Assembly: GCF_048564905.1 (NCBI RefSeq)
Contig: NC_132996.1
Location: forward strand, 59,370,501-59,434,500
Direction: 5' to 3'
DNA: 64,000 nucleotides
Source: Vicugna pacos
Taxonomy: Eukaryota > Chordata > Mammalia > Artiodactyla > Camelidae
Below are positions 56,491-64,000 of the stretch, piece by piece. A program made the translations under genes and the position numbers. Under the pieces are notes generated by a model, which had not been told where the DNA came from, ran no database searches, and worked only from the letters and a program-made list of their open reading frames with translations. How positions within the stretch are numbered: the stretch's first letter is position 1; each line of letters begins with the position of its first letter.

Positions 56491-57119
56491 ACCTCTCTTA
56501 GCAGCCACCTCCAGCCTCCCCTGAGCCTCTCACCCCACCCCAGCCCTGCCTCCCAGCCCCTGCCCCCCAGCCCCACAGCCTTGCAGCCACCCCATCAACC
56601 GTGAGTGACGGCGCCCTCCTGGTGGAGGTGACAGCCTCTCCCTCAGTAGCGCGCAACAGGGCATCTACTTAAGACTCAGGAGCCTCTGACATGAGCTGGG
56701 GTGAGCATGAGGTGTGAGGGCTGGCTGGCAAGGGACTCATGGGTTCCCAGCAGGGAGCCGAGACCCTGCTTCCCTCACCCCTGGGTCTGAGCAGCATTTC
56801 TGGGGCACCCAGGAGCCAGCCTCCTTAAAGTCCTAGCTGCATCAACTCTGCATTTATTTCCTGCTCTGCCTTCCCTTCCCCCTCCCTCCCCCTCCTTTTT
56901 CTCCCAGTCTTCGATTTCCTATTTCAGAACAGTTCCAGCCTGTGGCACTGCTGAATTCTCGGCCTCTGTCACCAGCTCAGGCTGCTGGGAGCCTGTGTGT
57001 CAGAGACCAGTGCTGGTTTTTATTAAAGGCAGAAGGAAAATAATCTGATTTTATAAAAGCAAAGCACCAACATATAAGCCAAATGTTCCGTGGGACATCT
57101 CCCTACCTGAGATAGTATT
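56491..57119. other. Unassigned, nothing recognised
   Basis: C-rich at 56500-56590 and 56870-56900. No supported exon. Confidence 0.3.
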
Positions 57120-57123
57120 TTAC

Positions 57124-57161
57124 AGCATATATATATATGCACACATATATATACACACAAT
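57124..57161. repeat. (TA)n/(CA)n microsatellite
   Basis: ATATATATAT and CACACATATATATACACAC runs. Confidence 0.9.
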
Positions 57162-57914
57162 AGACCCCAACCCCTTCCCGGTCTCTGGCGGGCATGTCAA
57201 ACCTGTGTGGGTTGGTTGGTTTGTTTTTTCCTGGCTTAATGTTTTTAGGTCGCTTCCATCCTCCCACAATGAATAAGCTTCCATGCAGGAAACGCCGTGG
57301 ATTCCGTTCTAGTCCCTGAGCCTCCACAATTAATGGGATCACTGGAAACCCACCAAGAAGTTTGCTAGGGAGCGAGGGGTCTCATCTCTCTACATTCCAG
57401 GAAGAAAGTCTTCTAGCCGGGTGAGAAGCTGAGCCCTTCCAGACTCTGGGGCTGCTTCTGCTCCTGACACTGATCCCAGCTCGCTGTGAGCCTCCTTGGG
57501 GCCAACAGTCCTGGGGTCTCTTTCCCTCCCTACCCCACCACCCTCTGGAGCTGTCTCTTCCTATAATTCTCTTCTCGTCCAGTCTATTAGCGTTCTCCGG
57601 CAGGCTCTGCCAAGTTCAGCTGCATCTTCTTGTCTAGTTTATATTAGAAGAGAAAGCTCTGGCGTGTTTTCCCCTCACCTGAGAGAAGAGACACTTCTCT
57701 TTTTCAAGACACTCGTATACTTTGATGAAACCCAAGAAAGACTTAAATGATAATGAAATGCAGTCGTTTGGAGATGAGATTGCCCAAGTGCGCTTCCAGC
57801 TGCCTTGTGAGAACAGCTTGGCTTTCCAGCAGAAAGGCAGCTGGGCACAGGGGCCTGTCCTGTATGCCTTTTGCTGGCTGGTTTGCAGCTCGACTCCTGC
57901 CTGTCCCCTCCTCC
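57162..57914. other. Unassigned, nothing recognised
   Basis: No supported exon or repeat. Confidence 0.3.
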
Positions 57915-58200
57915 CTGCCCAGACTATTGCAGTAGCCAGTCAGTGCAGTAGGATAGGCTCCCAACTGGTCTCCCTAGTTGATTCCCTCCCTGACATTGAT
58001 TCTTCCTGCTCTGATCACATCCCTTTCTTCTTCCAAGATTTCAGTGGCCCCTAAACTGCCAATTCAAATGCCCCCCTCCCCTCCTTCACACAGCCCTCCT
58101 GACACCTTCCAGGTGGGATGGACTACATCATCTCTCTAACCTCCATATGACCATGTCTGTAGCCCAATAAAAAACCCACTTCCCCCTTTCTCCCTGGGAC
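57915..58200 (+). mobile_element. L2 LINE fragment
   Basis: Sense L2: 'ctattgcagtagccagtcag', 'ggctcccaactggtctccct', then 'gaccatgtctgtagcccaat'. Confidence 0.6.
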
Positions 58201-58229
58201 TATCTTTATCTGCATACTTGATAGAAGAG

Positions 58230-58500
58230 AGATAAAACAGCCCCTGTGAACAAAGGCCCACCACGTGCCAGGTACAGATGGAAAGCTACCTTAGAGGCAC
58301 ATGGATCTGGGTTCAAACCTTTGCTCTGCCACTTAGCAGTGTAGTGCCCAAGGACAAATTCACTCACCTCTTTGAGCCTGCTTCCTCATCTCTAAAATGG
58401 GGCTAGTGATACTTACCTCATAGGACTGCTATGGAGGTTAAAGAAGGTGTAACTAACATTCTGGGCGCATTATGCCTGCGAGGTAAAGAGCATCCACACT
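58230..58500 (+). mobile_element. MIR SINE, nearly full length
   Basis: Sense MIR: 'gggttcaaacctttgctctg', 'ctttgagcctgcttcctcat', 'cataggactgctatggaggt'. Confidence 0.85.
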
Positions 58501-58559
58501 GCTTTCCTTTTTATTCCTTCTAATGAGAAAGGTATGATTAGTCTGGTTTTATAAATGAT

Positions 58560-58690
58560 GAAGTGGTTCTTAACCTTAGCAGTGTTTCAAAATCATCTGG
58601 GGAACTTTTTAAACTATGGATGCTGGAGCCCCCACCCCCACCCCCACCTCCACCCCCATCCCAGACACTTCCCGGGGTTTAGCCCTGGTG
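58560..58690. mobile_element. MER5A-type hAT fragment with C-rich insertion
   Basis: 'gtggttcttaaccttagcag' and 'aaaatcatctggggaacttt' are MER5A entry blocks. A (CCCCCA)n run at 58628-58656 has grown inside it. Confidence 0.6.
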
Positions 58691-59320
58691 TGTTTGGTCA
58701 AAGGCTCCCTGTCCAGACAGGATAGGAAGAGCTGCCCAAGATGTGAAGAAGCAGAGGCTCAAGGGGGACCTGGTTGACTTGGAGGAATAGCCCAAGAGAG
58801 GGTCTTCTTTAGGAGTCAGAAGACTGTGGCAGGGGCTGGGGGCGGGGCCGGGAGCCTGGGCTTTGCAGCGAGCCTGGGCAGCCCTTCGCCGTCCAGACCA
58901 CTGATCAGTGGGGTGGATTGGGAGGGAGGGTCGGCACCCTCTTGCCATTGTCCCTGGGCACACCCAGCACAGAGGGTGCCTACTGGGTCTGAGAGGGTGG
59001 GTCAGCCTCAGGGGAAGCCAGGCTATCTCACTTGTCCCCAGACATGCTGGCTACCACAGCACCAGCCTTCTCGTCACGGTGGGGGAGCTCAGGAGAAGCG
59101 GGCGCTAATTGAGGTTGTCAGGAACAAAGGCTCGCTCTCCACTGTTGAGAACAGAAAGGAGAAACACCCCAGAGTTGATTAACTTCCTGCAAGATGGCTA
59201 GTGCTACAGGCCTTACAGCTGCTCAGGGTTGCACTCCATCTTCTGCAAGGCGATCATGGTGGTCAAAAGAAAAACACTCTCAGCCAGAACTACCCCGTCC
59301 TTCCACTAGCCACATGCTTA
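58691..59320. other. Unassigned, nothing recognised
   Basis: GC-rich to 59000, then mixed. No supported exon. Confidence 0.3.
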
Positions 59321-59324
59321 TTTG

Positions 59325-59450
59325 CTCATTCAGTCATCAAGAAATGTGTACTACGTACCAGGCTCTGTGCTAGGGGCTAGGAACATACATAGTGGTGACC
59401 AAAAGAGAGGGTTTCCTGCCCTCATGGATCTCAAAAATCATTAATTCATT
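59325..59450 (-). mobile_element. L2 LINE 3' tip
   Basis: Antisense L2 tip: 'gtactacgtaccaggctctg', 'tttcctgccctcatggatct'. It lies head-to-tail with the long sense L2 that follows. Confidence 0.65.
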
Positions 59451-59501
59451 CACTTATCCTTCCAACCATCACATAGAAAACAACTCTCAAGCGAGCCTTT
59501 T

Positions 59502-60125
59502 ATGCTACCTGCAATCAGGTGGTCTTTTTCCCCAACAGTTACGCGCCCTCTCCTAGAACTGTCATTTCCTTTTGCCTCATACCCTCAGCATTTCCTCCTC
59601 CATCCCCACCCTCAGCTGAAGATCTTACTTTGGTTCACTTGGAAAATAGAAGCAATCGAAAGAGACCTTCTACAAGCTCCTGCCTCCCATGTACCCACTT
59701 TCCAGCATGTGTGCCCGAGTCCTCTGCCTTTTCCCTTGTTACCAACATGGACTGTCCCTGAGTCTAAGGCCACCCCTCTCTGTGTTCCGGATCCCAACCA
59801 CTCTGGTTCCCTTGAGCACATTGTCCGAAGATTTTCTGCTTTATCCTCCGTCACCAATTTGCACTCTCTCCTGGATCATCTCCATCAGCATACAAACACA
59901 CTGTTACCTCTCCATTCCCAGAAAGTTATAAAGTATCTCTGGACCCCGCTCTCTTCTCTGGTACTGTTCCATTTCTCTTCCCTTTTACATCAAAACACTA
60001 TGAAAGCTGTCTCTGTGGGCTGTCTCCAGTTTCTCTCCTCTACTCCTTTTAATCAGCTCCAATCAGCTTCCATTCCTAACCCTCCAAGTGAAACTGCTCT
60101 CAGCAAAGACACCAAAGACCTCTGA
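59502..60125 (+). pseudogene. L2 ORF2 remnant, 207 codons open
   Basis: An L2 reverse-transcriptase-protein remnant, not a host gene. KIEAIERDL (residues 48-56), CLQFLSS (174-180) and ETALSKDTKDL (197-207) match the L2 ORF2 blocks KIEAIRREL, CLQFLSS and ETALVKVTNDL. Reading on in the same frame past the single TGA at 60123-60125 shows LDHSAAFDIIEHHLL (60159 onward), the L2 version of RT motif A (LDLSAAFDTVDHSLL) with its catalytic aspartate at 60180-60182. The next stop is a TAA near 60250. C/T-rich sequence has few stop codons, which may explain the openness. Confidence 0.75.
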
Positions 60126-61220
60126 GACCCCAAGAGTCTCTCCTCTGCACTCATCTCCCTTGACCACTCAGCAGCGTTTGACATAATTGAGCACCACCTC
60201 CTCTTTAAATCGTTTTTCATGTGGTTTCCAAGGTGCCACACTTCCCTGGCTTAATTCCCACCTCATTGGTCACGGCTTCCACCTCCTTTGTTGGTTTCCC
60301 TCTCCGGTCTCTTAACATTGAGGTGTTCCACATGAAATTCGTTCCTTGGGCCTCTTCTCTATTGACATTCACTCCCCTCATAATTTGAAACTGTCTCTGG
60401 GCTGACAACGCCTACCATTTTATCTCAGACCAGACCTCGCCCCAAACCCCAGAATCAAATATCCAGCTGCCCAACCAGCATCTCTTCTTACTTGACCTCT
60501 TGCACTCAACATACCCAAAACTCAGGTCTTAATCTTTCCTATAATTCTGCTCCACCCACAGCCCTTCTCCAACTCAGTTAATGGCATCTCCATCCTTGAC
60601 TTTCTCAGATGAAAACACCTTTCTGGTATCTGGACTCCTCTCTTTTTTTCTCCTCACATTCCACATCCATCAGGACATTCTGTTGACCTTACCTCCAAAA
60701 TGTATCCAGAACCACCTCCCCAATCAACCCCCTCCCCACCTTGGTCCAAGCCAGCATCTCTCACCTAGATTTTTATAGTTGCCTCCTCACTGGTCTCCAT
60801 ACCAGTTATATCAACCTCTTCTCAAAACCCTGCTCTGGCCCCATTGCTCGGAGTAGCCATGATCCACAGACCCTCCCTGATGCTGGCCCCACCACGGCCT
60901 GAATTTCCTCCCTCCTTCTCTTCTCCATGCTTGATTCTTTCCAGGTCTGTTCACTCCTTAGGCTTTTAAAATTTGCTAATCTCTCTCCCTGGAACACTTT
61001 CTCTGCAGATACCTGCATGGCTTTTTCTGTCACCGCCTTCACATCTTTCCTCAGATGTTACCTTCCCAGCAAGCCCATCCATTTAGAACTGCTACACCTG
61101 CCCCCACATATTCTGTCTTCCTTCCCTACTTTTCTCCCCTCTTTGGCACAGCACTTCCTGCCATCTAAAGTGCTATTTATTTATTAGTTCTTCATTTTCC
61201 TCCACTGGAATGTAGGGCAG

Positions 61221-61680
61221 TGTGATGGGCTGAATTGTGTCTCCCAAAAAGAAATGTATGTCGCTGTCCTGATGCCCTGTAGCTGTGATTTGACCTTATC
61301 TGGAAATAGTCTTTGCAGATTTAATTAAGTTAATGGTCTCAAGAAGAGGTCAGCCTGAATGTAGGGACAACCCTAAAGCCAATGACTGGGGCCACATCAG
61401 AGAATAGAGAGAGATATCTGAGGCAAAGAGTCACCGGGGAAAGGCCATTTAACATGGAGACAGAGAGGGAGTGATGCTGGCACAAATCAAGAAACTCAAA
61501 GAGCCACTGGAAGCTGGGCAACGCAAAGAAGGATCTTCCCCTGGAGACTTCAGAGGGAGCAAGGCCCTGCCAACACCTTGATTTCAGACTGCTGGCCTCC
61601 AGAACCACAAGACAACACATTTCTCCTGTTTTAAGCTGCCAAGCTTGTGGTAATTTGTTGTCTCCATCTTAGGAGACTAA
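61221..61680 (+). mobile_element. MLT1-type LTR fossil (ERVL-MaLR)
   Basis: Starts TGTGATGGGCTGAATTGTGT and ends with 'taggagactaa'. It is flanked by the perfect 5-bp duplication GGCAG (61216-61220 and 61681-61685), as expected for class III elements. Inner blocks 'tgaccttatctggaaatagt' and 'ccaacaccttgatttcagac' fit MLT1. It inserted into the L2, so it is younger than that L2. It is an old LTR without internal sequence. Confidence 0.85.
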
Positions 61681-61864
61681 GGCAGGGCCTTAGTTTCATC
61701 CCCTGCTGCATCCCAAGTTCTAGCCCAATGCCAGGCAGAGTGGGCCCTCATCTCCTGCGTGTTGAATGACTAAATGAATGTCCTTTCACCCAGCGCAGTG
61801 ATGGAACTCTGAGGGAGACAAAGGAGGATGGGCATGGTGTGCCCCTTCCCTCAGCTTGGGAAAC

Positions 61865-62010
61865 AGCACAGAGCCAAGACCTCTGGGGACCCAGGTTCAA
61901 GTCCCAGCCCTGGGACCCAACCCCTTTCCCTCCTTTGCAAGATGAGGGGAAATGTTCTTCATCCCAGTGTGGATGTGAGAATTAGACAGCATGTGATAGA
62001 TGCCCCATGG
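61865..62010 (+). mobile_element. MIR SINE
   Basis: Sense MIR: 'acctctggggacccaggttc', 'aagtcccagccctgggaccc', 'ggatgtgagaattagacagc'. Confidence 0.65.
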
Positions 62011-62084
62011 GTGGGCACCTCCTTCCCTCACCCCTCATGGTCCTCCTCGTCTCTGAAACAGAGGAAATACCCAGGCTTGTCTGC

Positions 62085-62260
62085 CTTAGAGAACCGTTTT
62101 TATGATTTTTCATCAAACTCTATTTAATGATACGGGAAATAGCCATGCTCTATTGTTAAGTGGGAAGAAAGATGGTTACAAATTCACATGTGCATTAGCT
62201 ATGCTTGTAACAAGTGGGCATGAAAGTACAGCCCATTACCAGAAAGAAAATCTTACTCAA
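62085..62260 (+). mobile_element. L1M-type 3' fragment
   Basis: 'aatgatacgggaaatagcca' and 'ctctattgttaagtgggaag' match an old L1M 3' region in sense orientation. 62261-62754 has no recognisable repeat except a T tract near 62530. Confidence 0.5.
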
Positions 62261-62754
62261 GGGCCTAGAGCCCAGAATCCGAATCATTCTTTGCTTTTTC
62301 CATTGACTTTTGTCTCAGTCCAGACTGAGTCCCCCTGGTGTGGGTGTTGGCACGCTCTTGCCTGCCTTCTCTCCCTCCTCCTCATCTCCCATCGTCCCCT
62401 CAGCCTTCCCACTTCTTTTATTTTCTTCTGTAATGCTTTACAAATTTCTCCATAAAAATCAGGCCCATCTTTTGCTAGGATTATTCCCAGGTTATCTTTC
62501 AAATTGTTTTGCTATTTTGAAAGAAGTCTTTTTTTTTTTTCTATTACAGTTTTGTTTTCTTGTTTTTCAGTGGAGCCTTCTTTGGGTCACAGATGGACTT
62601 TATGTTAAGTCCATCTTGGAGCAATCTCTAACTCCCCGCACCTCCCAGAACCATGAATGTCTCCTTCCCAACTCTCACAGTTTTCATTTGGGGCCATTTA
62701 ATTTCTTTATTTGGGAACATTTTATTAATGCAATTTATTTGCTCATGGCTGTCT

Positions 62755-62880
62755 TTTCTACAGGACTGTAAGGTCTAAGAAAGCATGGGTAGGGGCTATC
62801 TTAACCATCACTGTCACCCCAGGATTTAGCATAGCACCTGGCACCCGGCGGGTTCGTGTAAGTGTGTATTGAGTCACATG
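62755..62880 (+). mobile_element. L2 LINE 3' tip
   Basis: Sense L2 end: 'ggactgtaaggtctaagaaa', 'tttagcatagcacctggcac'. Confidence 0.65.
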
Positions 62881-62884
62881 CACG

Positions 62885-62940
62885 TACATGTGGGTGGATG
62901 GATGGATGGATGGAAGGATGCATGGAGGGATGGATGGCTG
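62885..62940. repeat. (TGGA)n microsatellite
   Basis: GGATGGATGGATGGATGGA run with interruptions, at the 3' end of the L2 tip. Confidence 0.95.
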
Positions 62941-62944
62941 CATA

Positions 62945-63080
62945 ATCCAGGCTCTGCTGCTCCTGGTAATGGGAACTTGGGTCGGTCACCTCACTACTTT
63001 GTGCTACAGCTTCTCCAGTGACAAAGGATACAGCTTCTGGATTCCCTTGCATTGCTAAATCCCCATGATTCAGTGAGAGA
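62945..63080 (+). mobile_element. MIR SINE fragment
   Basis: Diverged sense MIR: 'gggaacttgggtcggtcacc', 'ttctccagtgacaaaggata'. 63081-63485 shows nothing recognisable. Confidence 0.4.
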
Positions 63081-63500
63081 GGGGCTAGAAAGGGCCAGAA
63101 GCAAGTTAACTTCCACAAGGCAGGCTCCCCACTGTAAGCAAAAACTGAGGGAGGGTTTCCAAGTTTCCGGCTGGCAGTTATGCTAAAAAGATGGGTCATG
63201 ACATTGTCTAATGGACTGACTTCAGATGCCCCAAAACCTCAGCAAGGGTGGAGCACTCTGCCAGGAATGGGGTTTTCTGGCTAAAACACAAGTTGATGAT
63301 CCCCAGGATGGGCTCTGTGGGGAAATTATCATGGCAACTGCATACGTGCTACGCCTGGTCTTCAGCTGAAGTGCTTTCTCTTCTTTTTTATTTGGGGCTC
63401 TACCATCCACCCTCCAAATACCCACCGCCCCTATTAGAGTTCTGACTTGGTTTTTGAAAGTGATTAGGATCTCTGGTTCAATGCTGAACATCTTTATCTT

Positions 63501-63630
63501 TTTTTTTTTTTTTGGTGGGGGGTAGTTATTAGGTTTATTTGTTTATTTTAATGGAGGTACTGGGGATTGAACCCAGGACTTTGTGCATGCCAAGCATGTG
63601 TTGTACCACTGAGCTATACCCTCCACCCCT
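63501..63630 (-). mobile_element. Vic-1-type camelid SINE
   Basis: A tRNA-derived SINE on the minus strand. The complement of 63544-63625 carries the B-box GGTTCAATCCC and the A-box region TAGCTCAGTGG. A T tract at the left is the A tail. The 15-bp target duplication GAACATCTTT(A/G)TCTT at 63486-63500 and 63631-63645 has one mismatch. It is lineage-specific by type and by duplication quality. Confidence 0.9.
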
Positions 63631-63694
63631 GAACATCTTTGTCTTGTTTCTGACTTTGGTGAAACTCTGCCCAAAGCTTTGTCGCTGAGTACAG

Positions 63695-64000
63695 TGTTTG
63701 CTTACTTTAAAAAAAAATAGATACCCTTTATTAGATTAGGAAAATTCCCTTCTTTTACTACTTTACCAAGAGTTTCTGTATTTTTTAAAATCGTGAATAT
63801 GTGTTGAATTTTATTAAGTGCATTTTCTGCCTCTTCTGATATGATCCTCTAATAGATGTTCTGGTATTGAACTAACCCTGAATTCCTGAGTTACACATTA
63901 CTTGTGTATGATGTATTTTTTGAAATGTATTGCTGAATCTCATTAGCTAATATTTTATTTAGAATTTTCCTGCTCAAGTTCAGAAGTGAGATTGGTCTAT
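63695..64000 (-). mobile_element. L1 LINE ORF2 fragment, continues past window
   Basis: Antisense L1 ORF2 reverse-transcriptase region: 'gaattttattaagtgcattt', 'ttctggtattgaactaaccc', 'gaattttcctgctcaagttc'. Confidence 0.8.

Larger units (their letters stand above)
59490..61790 (+). mobile_element. Long L2 LINE with ORF2 remnant, split by an MLT1 LTR
   Basis: About 1.8 kb of L2 in sense order: ORF2 middle, RT motif A, a C/T-rich 3' half ('gatttttatagttgcctcct', 'ctctccctggaacactttct') and the 3' tip (61684-61790, ending GAATGACTAAATGAATG). The LTR at 61221-61680 separates the tip from the body. Confidence 0.85.

Noticed and set aside
56595-56615. Possible CTCF word GGCGCCCTCCTGGTGG
   Set aside because: It needs a one-base insertion relative to the motif, so the match is too weak to annotate.
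62885-62940. (TGGA)n run as a functional repeat
   Set aside because: An ordinary microsatellite growing from the end of an L2 tip.
1-64000. CRISPR array, operon, or multi-gene defence-type system
   Set aside because: No regularly spaced repeats, no prokaryotic features, and no coding clusters. The window is mammalian noncoding DNA.

Overview
This is mammalian nuclear DNA. Two copies of the camelid tRNA-derived SINE (Vic-1 type) at 37149-37304 and 63501-63630, both with clear target-site duplications, point to a camelid (alpaca, llama or camel). Everything else is general eutherian material: L1, L2, MIR, MER5A and Tigger elements and LTR fossils. The window is very gene-poor. I found no complete protein-coding gene and no tRNA, rRNA or CRISPR array. 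Nearly all long open frames are chance frames in GC-rich or C/T-rich DNA or lie in repeats.

Layout. 1-5603 is a stack of at least three L1 fragments, all on the minus strand, bounded by a short Tigger-type DNA transposon (5604-5881). 7119-8110 is the 3' end of an old retrovirus-like element, and 8280-9055 an old L2-like stretch. At 9060-9640 lies a CpG island with opposed YY1 motifs and ETS motifs. It is followed by a good splice donor (9519) and, 0.8 kb on, an 86-bp candidate exon (10296-10381) whose ATG opens a 17-codon frame. This is the only place where I can argue for a host gene start. I do not recognise the protein, and the later exons are not identified.

11-59 kb is an intergenic or intronic landscape rich in very old repeats (more than 30 MIR copies, about a dozen L2 pieces, MER5A) with few young insertions. 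Between the repeats lie AT-rich or CpG-rich stretches that look like candidate conserved regulatory elements: about 19.9-20.8 kb (the strongest, with its own CpG island), 27.7-28.1, 38.17-38.48, 38.77-38.89, 48.8-48.9 and 53.1-53.4 kb. 59.5-61.8 kb is a long L2 with a recognisable reverse-transcriptase motif, interrupted by an MLT1 LTR. The last 300 bases enter another minus-strand L1.

The most unusual local structures are two short perfect inverted repeats (18833-18868 and 26866-26894) that look like template-switch mutation footprints, a 13-bp triplication inside a MIR (22294-22336), a 20-bp minisatellite (43401-43470), and a solo LTR that landed inside a MIR and kept its 4-bp duplication. 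I saw no evidence of a new multi-gene system. Repeat names come from recalled consensus sequences, so boundaries are approximate unless a duplication fixes them.
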